Shown in pieces: positions 1 through 6,200 of a stretch of 6,261 nt of DNA. This DNA comes from Lachnospiraceae bacterium (lineage in GTDB: Bacteria > Bacillota > Clostridia > Lachnospirales > Lachnospiraceae). The position numbers and the translations under genes were made by a program. Below the pieces are notes generated by a model that saw nothing but the letters and a program-made list of their open reading frames with translations, was not told where the DNA came from and did no database searches. Where the stretch lies: contig JAGCXJ010000011.1 of assembly GCA_017961385.1 (NCBI GenBank), positions 1 through 6,261 of the forward strand. Direction: 5' to 3'. Position 1 is the first letter of the stretch. Each line of letters opens with the position of its first letter.

Positions 1-472
1 GCATATCATCAGATGAAGCTGCTGCAATAAAAGAAATGTAATGATCCTTCGTCATGCTGTGATCGATCCGCACATAATACTCATCCTCGACTCGTTCAAT
101 AAATATCATGTGTCGCTCATCAGTTTCCTCTGCCTCTAGAGGCATGAGCTGTATGCCGTGGCAATTGATGGCCGCTTCACCCATGCTATGTATCACATTT
201 TTGCAGACCGGACAGACATAAAACTTTGAACGCAGCATATTGGCGGATACATTTTCATTATAAACTGTATTTCCAGAGATCAGTTCTGTGACAGAGATAT
301 TAAATGTCTTTGCTATCGGCTCTAAAAGCGTGATATCCGGATATCCTTTTGCCGTCTCCCACTTCGAAACAGTCTTGTCGCTCACACCGATCTTTTCGGC
401 AAACTGAAGCTGTGTCATCTTATTCTTTTCGCGCATCTGCCTTATGACCGCGCCTGTAACATATTGGTTCAT
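1..472 (-). CDS. XRE-family HTH regulator fused to a desulfoferrodoxin/superoxide reductase-like domain (3' end beyond window)
   Basis: The first 157 residues are visible; the frame runs off the window at base 1 without a stop. Residues about 6-60 form a Cro/CI-type helix-turn-helix (TQLQFAEKIGVSDKTVSKWE, residues 20-39). Residues 83-110 resemble the desulforedoxin-like iron site of desulfoferrodoxin: CPVC (C87, C90), then C104-H105 where the classical site has Cys-Cys. Residues 117-150 resemble the superoxide reductase centre: E119-R120-H121, H138 and H144, the last two six apart as in the family (DHSM..DHYISF). The remaining Cys and His ligands expected near the C-terminus lie outside the window. 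The start is ATG at 472 with a strong GGAGG 8 nt upstream. It is probably a DNA-binding protein that senses redox state or metal through its C-terminal domain; real superoxide reductase activity is unproven. It lies downstream of the GH27 gene on the same strand and may be read from its own promoter. Confidence 0.85.
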   Translation of the reverse strand, partial: MNQYVTGAVIRQMREKNKMTQLQFAEKIGVSDKTVSKWETAKGYPDITLLEPIAKTFNISVTELISGNTVYNENVSANMLRSKFYVCPVCKNVIHSMGEAAINCHGIQLMPLEAEETDERHMIFIERVEDEYYVRIDHSMTKDHYISFIAAASSDDM

Positions 473-480
473 ATTTCTTA

Positions 481-485
481 CCTCC
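481..485 (-). promoter_or_regulatory. Strong ribosome binding site for the HTH/SOR-like gene
   Basis: On the minus strand GGAGG is followed by 8 nt and then ATG at 472. This fixes the start of the HTH gene and is the strongest Shine-Dalgarno site on the left side of the window. Confidence 0.8.
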
Positions 486-495
486 ATGTCAGGAT

Positions 496-504
496 TGTAT
501 ATCA
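496..504 (-). promoter_or_regulatory. Possible extended -10 promoter for the HTH/SOR-like gene
   Basis: The minus strand reads TGATATACA, that is a TG-n element followed by TATACA (4 or 5 of 6 bases as in a -10 box depending on alignment). No good -35 hexamer lies 17 nt upstream. The element sits in the 68-bp gap after the GH27 stop, about 24 nt before the HTH start codon, so the gene could be transcribed independently of the upstream operon. No terminator-like hairpin with a T-run separates them, so read-through is also possible. Confidence 0.35.
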
Positions 505-540
505 GCAAGTCTGCTCATTCCACCTACGCTTCGTAGAGTC

Positions 541-1788
541 TTACTTTGTCATTAAAGCGATCACTCCGTGCGGCGCTATGCTGATATCATCTTTGTCACA
601 TAAGACTTTACCAGTCCACATCTCAATGGAACCTTCTTTAATAGCAACGGGCATGTCTTTCTGTATGCTGTCCGAAATATTGAATATTGCAGTATATCCC
701 TTTTCTAACGATCTGCCTTCCCATACGATGAATCTTTCGTCTCTATAGACTTCTTTCGATTCACGTATGCTTCTTGCCATTTCATATATTCTTTCGTTGG
801 TTAAAAGGCTCAGTGTCTCATCATCTAGTAAGACAAGATTTGCTCCTATCATCAAGGGCGATCTGAAAATACTCCACAGCGAGATCATCGTCTTTTGTTC
901 ATCGATGGAAAAATTCGTCTTTCTTTCCTGTCCGAATCCCTTTCCCAGCGTCCCTATCGGCAGCATGTCGCAATCAGGATATGCATTGTCACTTACATAA
1001 GGCTGCCACTGTCTGCACCTGTCAAACATGTCCTTTAGCGATCCCCAGCTATCCCAGAAATCATCCGTGATACGCCACATGTTTGCATTGCTCTTATAAA
1101 AGTCATGCTCGTTTATTATCGCCGGTCCTGGCGACAGGCTTAGAATGATATCACGTCCGCAGTTTTGGATGGCCTTATGCAACATATGAGTCTCTGCTTT
1201 TGCAGACTTTGCATCCATCCTGCATATATCATCGCATTTAATGAAGTCCACACCCCATGATGAATACAGTTCTAACAGCGAATCATAGTATTTCTGTGCT
1301 CCCTGCGACTCAGGATCCACACCGTACATATCAGGATTCCACGGACATATAGAGTATGGATCGGCTACTTCGTCTGCTCTTAGATCACTTCCCTTTATCC
1401 CAGTCTTTGTATGTGCTGCTATCCTGGGTATTCCTCTCATCATATGTATCCCGAATTTAAGCCCCAGATCATGCACATAGTCTGCAAGAGGCTTAAATCC
1501 TTTTGAGTCTTTGGAGGAAGGGAATCTTTTAACATCGGGTAAAAGCCTTGAATATTCATCCATCTCAAGTTCGCCAAAGGGAACATACTGATACTTGTCT
1601 CTTGACTGTCCTGCCTGTTTTGAATACCATTCTATATCAACAACGATGTATTCCCAGCCGTACGGTTTAAGATAACGAGCCATGTACTCTGCATTTTCTC
1701 TTACCTGTGCTTCATTTACTGTTGTATCGAAATAGTCATAGCTGTTCCATCCCATGGGCGGATGGTCTAAGTTTCCTTTCATGCTCAT
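541..1788 (-). CDS. GH27 family glycosidase (alpha-galactosidase or beta-L-arabinopyranosidase), cytoplasmic
   Basis: This 415-residue protein is a retaining glycoside hydrolase of clan GH-D. The hallmark PPMGWNSYDYF is at residues 10-20, giving a (beta/alpha)8 barrel to about residue 330, followed by a short C-terminal beta-sandwich (about 340-415). By alignment to known GH27 enzymes the nucleophile is D186 (FIKCDD) and the acid/base is D243, four residues after R239 in WRITDDFWDSW. NPDMYGVDP (151-159) and LWSIFRSPLMIG (304-315) are further family blocks. No signal peptide is present, so it acts on imported oligosaccharides or glycosides. Where classical alpha-galactosidases have DDxW, this protein has D51-I52-E53-W54; an Ile there is the feature I recall as favouring L-arabinose over D-galactose in the Geobacillus enzyme, so substrate is uncertain. 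ATG 1788 lies 2 nt after the response regulator stop; the AGGAAAG site is inside that gene, suggesting translational coupling. A second ATG at 1782 is less well spaced. Confidence 0.93.
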   Translation of the reverse strand: MSMKGNLDHPPMGWNSYDYFDTTVNEAQVRENAEYMARYLKPYGWEYIVVDIEWYSKQAGQSRDKYQYVPFGELEMDEYSRLLPDVKRFPSSKDSKGFKPLADYVHDLGLKFGIHMMRGIPRIAAHTKTGIKGSDLRADEVADPYSICPWNPDMYGVDPESQGAQKYYDSLLELYSSWGVDFIKCDDICRMDAKSAKAETHMLHKAIQNCGRDIILSLSPGPAIINEHDFYKSNANMWRITDDFWDSWGSLKDMFDRCRQWQPYVSDNAYPDCDMLPIGTLGKGFGQERKTNFSIDEQKTMISLWSIFRSPLMIGANLVLLDDETLSLLTNERIYEMARSIRESKEVYRDERFIVWEGRSLEKGYTAIFNISDSIQKDMPVAIKEGSIEMWTGKVLCDKDDISIAPHGVIALMTK

Positions 1789-1790
1789 AT

Positions 1791-2441
1791 CTACTGCTTC
1801 TTTCCTGTCAGATAATAAACCGCGAGTGCTGTCCTGTGAGAGAGATTTTCTTTTGATAAGATGGTAGTTATATAATTCTTTACCGTTCCCTCGCTTATAT
1901 ATAGCTTTGAGGCAATCTCCTTGTTTGAAAGGCCTTCTGAAACAGCCTTTATTATATCGAGCTCTCTTTCGGAATATCCTGACGTATCAAATGTGTTTAC
2001 AGTATCGCTGCCATTATCCGATATTCCTGACGTATTGGCCAGGTTTTCAAGGATGCTCTCTTCCATTACTCCCGTCCCGTTATAAACGGACTTGATCATC
2101 TGCTTTAAATGCTCAGGAGTATGGTTCTTTATCAGGTAGCCTTTTGCACCGTTTTTAAGCGCCTTTCTTACCAGATCGTCATCATCAAATGTAGTCAGTA
2201 TCAAAACCTTTCCGAGATCATTCTCAACGATATACTTAGTAGCTTCGATACCGTCCATCTTTGGCATCTGTATATCCATCAGGAATACATCCGGTCTGTT
2301 TATCTTTGCGAGTTTTATCGCTTCCTCACCGTTTGATGCACTTCCCAGCACTTCAAACTCATCATCCACATCAAGTATTATCTTCATTCCGTCACGGACA
2401 AAATCACTGTCATCCGCGATTATAACCTTTATTTTTTCCAT
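1791..2441 (-). CDS. NarL/LuxR-family response regulator
   Basis: The 216-residue protein has the usual length and two-domain order of the family. The receiver domain (about 3-120) shows the acidic pair D10-D11, the phospho-acceptor D56 in LMDIQMP, the switch T83/T84 in ILTTF and the conserved K105 in YLIKN. A linker of about 30 residues rich in Ser, Asn, Asp and Thr (about 130-155) leads to a LuxR-type helix-turn-helix at about 156-215 (YSERELDIIKAVSEGLSNKE, then IASKLYISEGTVKNYI). It should be phosphorylated by the kinase encoded 13 nt upstream and then bind DNA as a dimer. GGGGT lies 5 nt before the ATG at 2441. The targets are not shown by the sequence; the palindromic promoter at 3562-3579 and the downstream glycosidase are the obvious candidates, with autoregulation likely. 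Confidence 0.95.
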   Translation of the reverse strand: MEKIKVIIADDSDFVRDGMKIILDVDDEFEVLGSASNGEEAIKLAKINRPDVFLMDIQMPKMDGIEATKYIVENDLGKVLILTTFDDDDLVRKALKNGAKGYLIKNHTPEHLKQMIKSVYNGTGVMEESILENLANTSGISDNGSDTVNTFDTSGYSERELDIIKAVSEGLSNKEIASKLYISEGTVKNYITTILSKENLSHRTALAVYYLTGKKQ

Positions 2442-2454
2442 AGCTTACCCCGCT

Positions 2455-3537
2455 TTACTGTTTTATCGGAAAGAGCATGTTTACCTCAAATCCTGCCTGT
2501 GCTTCAAAATCTATTATCCCGCCGACATCTCTCACACGCTTTCTCATGCCGGAAATGCCCATTCCGTCCTCTATCTTTTCACAGCCTATTCCATCATCCG
2601 ATACTGAGCACTTGACCATCTTGTTCATGACTAGGATGTTAATCTTTATCCTCTTGCATTTTGAATACTTCATGGAATTGGTCACAGCCTCAAATGCATT
2701 GTCTAGGATGACCTCCCACAGATCATCCGAGATGACTGAAGTGTCTCCCTGAGTCACAAGTTCTGCTTCAACTCCCTTGTCATTGCAGTCAGCACACAGC
2801 TCGTGCAACTGAAGGATCGCCATTTTCTTCTTTTCGGGCCTCTCTTTTCTTAGGATCGCCCTTATCTCATCCATGCCGTTTCTTAGCTGATCGATGACAG
2901 CCTGTATCATATCCCTTGCCTTTTTAGGATCATTATCCATGATCACCTTGCTGGCTTCAAGCTGGTATATCGAACCGTTGATGCTGTGTCCAAGCTTGTC
3001 ATGCAGAGTCTGAGAAAGAGCTGCCCTTGCGGCGTACTCCTTTATCTGTATATCCCTCTTAAGATCCTGCTGCGTAACGGTATCCTCGTACATCTGCTTC
3101 TTGTACGGTTCTACAACATATTCATGCTGCATATAAAGTACGATCAAGAGTGTGATGATCACCATACATGAAATGCCATCGATAACGCCTTTTGCAAGCA
3201 ATGATGAATATGCGAGCAAAAAGAGCGCAGGCTTTGCCTTGAACAGGGAAAGGAATTCAAACCACAGATATACACCCATCAAGATAAATCCGCTTCCTCC
3301 GTAAATCATAAGAAATATCCAGAACAGTGAAGCTATGCCCATCAGGATGATACGGTATGCTTTTTCCTGAGTCAGTTCCTTTAAGGACATGACTGAAATA
3401 TACAGCAAAACAAGCAGGAGTATCATAACGGATACTCCTGTTTGTTCAAATAATCCGTAGATGCTGAAAAGAAGCATGAGGATCACTCTTACAACTGTAA
3501 AATATTTCTCCTTTGAAAAGAATGAAGAGGCATACAT
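2455..3537 (-). CDS. Membrane sensor histidine kinase, NarL/DesK type (HisKA_3)
   Basis: The protein is 360 residues from ATG 3537. The N-terminal part (about 13-137) is a bundle of roughly five or six hydrophobic segments with no sizeable external domain, as in DesK-like sensors of membrane state or small amphiphiles. A linker, probably coiled-coil (about 145-175), leads to the dimerisation/phospho-acceptor helix TLHDKLGHSINGS with H179 as the phosphorylated His. The ATPase domain shows an N-box (DNAFEAVTNSMKYSK, N280 and N287), DDGIG (314-318) and GMGISGMRKRV (325-335). It should phosphorylate the adjacent response regulator. An in-frame TTG at 3543 would add two residues, but AAGGAAA (3552-3546) is 8 nt from ATG 3537 and only 2 nt from the TTG, so ATG is preferred. 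It is the first gene of the minus-strand operon, read from the promoter at 3562-3570. Confidence 0.93.
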   Translation of the reverse strand: MYASSFFSKEKYFTVVRVILMLLFSIYGLFEQTGVSVMILLLVLLYISVMSLKELTQEKAYRIILMGIASLFWIFLMIYGGSGFILMGVYLWFEFLSLFKAKPALFLLAYSSLLAKGVIDGISCMVIITLLIVLYMQHEYVVEPYKKQMYEDTVTQQDLKRDIQIKEYAARAALSQTLHDKLGHSINGSIYQLEASKVIMDNDPKKARDMIQAVIDQLRNGMDEIRAILRKERPEKKKMAILQLHELCADCNDKGVEAELVTQGDTSVISDDLWEVILDNAFEAVTNSMKYSKCKRIKINILVMNKMVKCSVSDDGIGCEKIEDGMGISGMRKRVRDVGGIIDFEAQAGFEVNMLFPIKQ

Positions 3538-3545
3538 TATCAATA

Positions 3546-3552
3546 TTTCCTT
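3546..3552 (-). promoter_or_regulatory. Ribosome binding site deciding the histidine kinase start
   Basis: AAGGAAA on the minus strand is 8 nt from ATG 3537 but only 2 nt from the alternative TTG 3543, so it favours the ATG. Confidence 0.6.
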
Positions 3553-3579
3553 TTGATGAATATTATAGCATGTTATAAT
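3551..3579 (+). promoter_or_regulatory. Extended -10 promoter for the ParB/Srx-HAD operon
   Basis: The plus strand has TG-T-TATAAT at 3571-3579, a perfect consensus -10 with the extended TG-n element. A weak -35 (TTTTGA, 3551-3556) lies 17 nt upstream. Transcription would start near 3586, leaving a leader of about 23 nt before ATG 3609. The -10 box is one arm of an 18-bp palindrome shared with the divergent promoter. Confidence 0.7.
3562..3579. repeat. 18-bp near-perfect palindrome containing both divergent -10 boxes
   Basis: The sequence attatagcatgttataat equals its own reverse complement at every pair except one (G3568 against T3573). The outer six bases of each arm are the -10 box of one strand, and the centre CATG is itself palindromic. 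It may be a side effect of two extended -10 elements face to face, or an operator for a dimeric regulator such as the adjacent response regulator. Confidence 0.75.
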
Positions 3580-3590
3580 TGTATTGTACC
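3562..3590 (-). promoter_or_regulatory. Extended -10 promoter for the two-component system/GH27 operon
   Basis: The minus strand reads TG-C-TATAAT at 3570-3562, again a perfect -10 with the extended element. The best -35 at 17-nt spacing is GGTACA (3590-3585), matching only half the consensus. Transcription would begin near 3555, giving a leader of under 20 nt before the kinase ATG. Confidence 0.68.
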
Positions 3591-3597
3591 ATTCAGC

Positions 3598-3603
3598 GAG
3601 GTG
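3598..3603 (+). promoter_or_regulatory. Ribosome binding site deciding the ParB/Srx-HAD start
   Basis: GAGGTG is 5 nt from ATG 3609. An upstream in-frame TTG at 3579 overlaps the -10 box and would precede the expected transcript start, so it cannot be used from this promoter. Confidence 0.7.
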
Positions 3604-3608
3604 TATTT

Positions 3609-4499
3609 ATGGCAATGACGGGCAGTGAATTCAAATCATATATAGCAAACGAGGTAAAAAAATACGAAGGAGTGTATGTTCCGCTAAAAGCAAGCCTTCT
3701 TGAAAGAGCCGTAAAAAGGAGCGCAAAAACGATAGATCTTCACCCAAATCCGGATGATGAGTTCAGCTTTCCAAATATCGGTCCTCATGACGGAATAATA
3801 GCCAAGTACGAGCGCAGATTCAGGGATACCGGAAAAGTAAAGGAGAATCCCTGGGATGATTCCATCATGGTCCAGAAGATCCATCCGAAAGGCTATATGA
3901 TACTTAACGGGCATCACAGATGGGCAGCCGCTCTAAGAGCTGACATAAAAAGGGTTCCGATAAGCATCATAAACCTGACTCATGAGACCGATATCAAAAA
4001 GATGCTGTCAGAATCAAAGCATGATAAGCGTGTGACACTCGATCTGGATGAGGTCGTTTTCTGTGATCCTGACAAGACTGCAGCTGAAAAGCCTCTTGTC
4101 TTTCCGTTTAACAAGATCTACAAGGAAAGGATCCGCCTTGGCATCCCTTCTTTGCTTCATATCCTCAGTAAAAACGGCTATGACATCTGGGTATATACAA
4201 AGGATTACTACTCATATGATTATATATCAGCATACTTTAAGAAGTATTCCGTTAAGCTTGACGGCATCATAACCGGTGTTGCCAGAAAAACGAAGGAAAA
4301 AGCCGAGATCGGCAAAAAGATAACCGATCTGTTTAATGCAAGATATAAGGAAACTCTGCATATAGAGAACAACAATGTGCTGCGCACCTACAGCAATAAA
4401 AAGGAATTTGAGGATATAGAGATCAAGGAAAACGAAAACGGATGGGCATATGCCGTTATAAACATCATAAAGGAGATGTATCCGGATGAATCAAAGTAA
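3609..4499 (+). CDS. ParB/sulfiredoxin-like domain fused to a HAD-like domain, function unknown
   Basis: This is a 296-residue soluble protein with no signal peptide or membrane segment. The N-terminal part (about 35-125) resembles the ParB/Srx fold: IDLHPNPDDEF at 42-52 and MILNGHHRWAAALRADIKRVP at 97-117, a GHHR motif like the nucleotide-binding GxHR/GxRR box of sulfiredoxin, free-serine kinase and ParB proteins. The C-terminal part (about 140-296) is HAD-like: motif I D145-L-D147 (DLDEV), motif II T197 (WVYT) and the block FPFNKIYKERIRLG (165-178). At the expected motif IV the protein reads LHIENNN (250-256), where the downstream paralogue has LHVDDEA, so this HAD domain may be weak or inactive. 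The gene is first of a two-gene operon and overlaps the next by 14 nt. The pairing of a possible nucleotide-using domain with a phosphatase-like domain suggests small-molecule or nucleotide phosphoryl chemistry, but this is inference. I do not recognise a named family for the whole protein. Confidence 0.85.
   Translation: MAMTGSEFKSYIANEVKKYEGVYVPLKASLLERAVKRSAKTIDLHPNPDDEFSFPNIGPHDGIIAKYERRFRDTGKVKENPWDDSIMVQKIHPKGYMILNGHHRWAAALRADIKRVPISIINLTHETDIKKMLSESKHDKRVTLDLDEVVFCDPDKTAAEKPLVFPFNKIYKERIRLGIPSLLHILSKNGYDIWVYTKDYYSYDYISAYFKKYSVKLDGIITGVARKTKEKAEIGKKITDLFNARYKETLHIENNNVLRTYSNKKEFEDIEIKENENGWAYAVINIIKEMYPDESK
4469..4475 (+). promoter_or_regulatory. Internal ribosome binding site for the stand-alone HAD gene
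   Basis: AAAGGAG/AAGGAG ends at 4475 inside the upstream coding region, 10 nt before ATG 4486. It explains how the second gene starts before the first one stops. Confidence 0.65.
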
Positions 4500-4983
4500 C
4501 AACAAGATGCGAGTAAGCTTTGATCTGGATGAGGTTCTCTTTGTATCTCCAAAGACCCACAAGACAGAGCCCGAACTGCACTTTCCTTTCAACAAGATAT
4601 ACAAGGAACGCTTAAGGCTTGGAACTCCGCAGCTTATCAACGCCCTGCAGGAGATGGGTTATGAAGTCTGGGTATATACATCATCCTTCAGATCAGAGAA
4701 GTACATCGTAGGTCTTTTCAGGCATTATCACGTAAAATTTGACGGTATAGTAAACGGTTCCCGTCACTTAAAAGAAGTTCAGCGCGACAACAAGCAGACC
4801 CTGCCTCAGAAGCTGCCGAGCAGATACCGCATATCTTTGCATGTAGACGATGAGGCGATCGTATGCACTCTCGGTCGTCAGTACGGATATAACGTATATC
4901 AGCTCGAAGCTCAGGATGACGAATGGAAGGAAAAGATAATCCGCCAGGCAGAGATCATAAGAAAACGGGAATTTCCCACATAA
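4486..4983 (+). CDS. Stand-alone HAD-like hydrolase, paralogue of the upstream C-terminal domain
   Basis: The 165-residue protein is a minimal HAD-like fold with no separate cap domain. Motif I is FDLDEVLF with nucleophile D13 and general acid D15; motif II is T65 in WVYTSSF; a candidate motif III basic residue lies in the Lys/Arg-rich stretch about 96-115 (HLKEVQRDNKQ..PQKLPSRYR); motif IV is D121-D122 in LHVDDEA. A complete set of acidic residues implies an active Mg-dependent phosphohydrolase. Residues 9-91 align without gaps to 141-223 of the upstream protein; I count about 44 identities in 83 positions by hand. FPFNKIYKERLRLGTP (33-48) is the longest shared block. Start ATG overlaps the upstream gene by 14 nt in another frame, indicating coupled expression and probably a joint role. 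Substrate is unknown. Confidence 0.85.
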   Translation: MNQSNNKMRVSFDLDEVLFVSPKTHKTEPELHFPFNKIYKERLRLGTPQLINALQEMGYEVWVYTSSFRSEKYIVGLFRHYHVKFDGIVNGSRHLKEVQRDNKQTLPQKLPSRYRISLHVDDEAIVCTLGRQYGYNVYQLEAQDDEWKEKIIRQAEIIRKREFPT

Positions 4984-4988
4984 GTCAG

Positions 4989-6200
4989 TTACGTATTCTT
5001 GACCTTAAGTCCGAGACTTCCGAGACTTATCACTACGGACAGATATGCTAATGTGATGCATACCAGCATCAGGAATGCGTGACTGTCTCCCACATATATC
5101 ATCTCAGTACCCTCTAAGAACCACTTCTGCGGCATCATGTATGAGATCGCCTTAAGAGTATTGCTCGTATGTGTGAGCGGGAAGTATACTCCGCCAAACA
5201 GCCCTGACGTAAACCATAAGGCAAATGCAGCAACGCTTGCTCCCATCACATCCCCCATCAGTATTCCGATAAACATGCTCAGTGAAGAAAATATCAGTCC
5301 CATCATAAATATCATGCCTACAAATTCCCACCTGTTCATGCCAAGATCTTCCATATTTAAAAGCAGCGAGCATACAGCCATCACAACAGTCATCACTGTC
5401 GCTATGATAAAGAGTGAGACAAACTTTGATAAAAAGTACTTTAACGTTGTCGTCTTTGTCAGATTGATCCTTGTAAGAACACCGTTTTTCTGTTCTTTGA
5501 TAGAATTATATGCTACAAAGAATCCGCAGAAAACAAATCCCAGCGTCATGAAAGAGAACGCATATCCCATCTGTGACTTCCGATTATTCTGCTCTGTAGT
5601 GAGATTTCTTTCAGAAGAACCTGCAACTGTCACTACCTTCTTTTGAGGTATATTATCCATTATATTAATCGCTTCATGCTCATTGAGCATGCAAAGCTGA
5701 TATCTTAATTCGCTTTCAAGAGCCTCTCCCCTTTTATCATCTGAAAGGATATAGAGCGTGAGTGCTTCAGCATAGTTACCATCGCTTACCTTTTCATCAA
5801 AATCAGCAGGAATATACATAGCTGCTCCCATTCTGTCCTCGAAGCCGTCAAATTCTACGCGCTTTTTTATATATGCTTCATCTACTGTCAGCTCAGATAC
5901 ATCCGCTCTGCATATCATGAACATTCCTGCATCAGCGATGTTTTCCAAAAGTCTATCACTCATCCGGCTCATCGATGCATCATAGACCTTTATGGCATAT
6001 GCTCCCTTTGCTCCGTTGTATGACACCTTCTCATCAGCACTGCCAAGTTCTATCAAGTTTTTTTCATCTTCCAGATATGCCGAATACTCGACCTTGTTTT
6101 TCATTATGAATGTTGAGAGCAATGGCATCAGGATCAGAAAAAGCCACAAGAGCTTTGTCCTGAATAACAGCTTCAAACTCGTCTTTACCAGTATCTTCAT
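4989..6200 (-). CDS. ABC-2 type transporter permease
   Basis: The 403-residue protein has the layout of ABC-2 membrane subunits with a large outside loop: one membrane segment at about 17-33 after a basic N-terminus, an extracytoplasmic domain of about 175 residues, then five further hydrophobic segments (about 211-231, 255-281, 291-314, 319-340, 373-397). The typical late motif is present as GGVYFPL..(336-342) followed by LKAISYMMPQKWFLEG (349-364). It should form the pore of an exporter with a second permease and an ATPase encoded upstream. GAGGGAG precedes ATG 6200 by a few bases, and the ATG overlaps the stop of the upstream gene (ATGA). The gene ends 5 nt from the converging HAD gene. 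Exporters of this kind commonly serve antimicrobial or lipid-like compounds, but the sequence does not reveal the substrate. Confidence 0.92.
   Translation of the reverse strand: MKILVKTSLKLLFRTKLLWLFLILMPLLSTFIMKNKVEYSAYLEDEKNLIELGSADEKVSYNGAKGAYAIKVYDASMSRMSDRLLENIADAGMFMICRADVSELTVDEAYIKKRVEFDGFEDRMGAAMYIPADFDEKVSDGNYAEALTLYILSDDKRGEALESELRYQLCMLNEHEAINIMDNIPQKKVVTVAGSSERNLTTEQNNRKSQMGYAFSFMTLGFVFCGFFVAYNSIKEQKNGVLTRINLTKTTTLKYFLSKFVSLFIIATVMTVVMAVCSLLLNMEDLGMNRWEFVGMIFMMGLIFSSLSMFIGILMGDVMGASVAAFALWFTSGLFGGVYFPLTHTSNTLKAISYMMPQKWFLEGTEMIYVGDSHAFLMLVCITLAYLSVVISLGSLGLKVKNT
5010..5027. repeat. Tandem 9-bp exact repeat in the permease 3' end
   Basis: The unit tccgagact occurs twice head to tail and encodes the repeated SLG-SLG near residues 392-397 of the permease. 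It keeps the frame and looks like a small slippage duplication in the last membrane segment. Confidence 0.7.

Noticed and set aside
524..536. Small hairpin ctacg-ctt-cgtag after the GH27 stop as a terminator
   Set aside because: The stem is only 5 bp with a 3-nt loop and no T-run follows on either strand.
464..748. Open frame of 94 codons on the plus strand across the GH27 3' end
   Set aside because: It overlaps the conserved C-terminus of the glycosidase and the HTH start region and shows no recognisable protein signature.
3579..3608. Upstream TTG start giving ten extra residues to the ParB/Srx-HAD protein
   Set aside because: The TTG overlaps the -10 box, ahead of the expected transcript start, while ATG 3609 has a well-placed GAGGTG.
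3609..4100. Reading the first HAD-operon protein as a plasmid partition ParB
   Set aside because: There is no central helix-turn-helix or partner ParA gene, and the C-terminal half is a HAD-like domain.
4967..4977. Palindrome gggaatttccc near the convergent gene ends as a bidirectional terminator
   Set aside because: It lies within the coding end of the HAD gene, a real hairpin would have about 3 bp of stem, and no T-tract flanks it.
5137..5646. Open frame of 169 codons on the plus strand inside the permease gene
   Set aside because: It is antisense to a clear membrane protein gene, its composition mirrors the opposite strand, and no family motif is visible.
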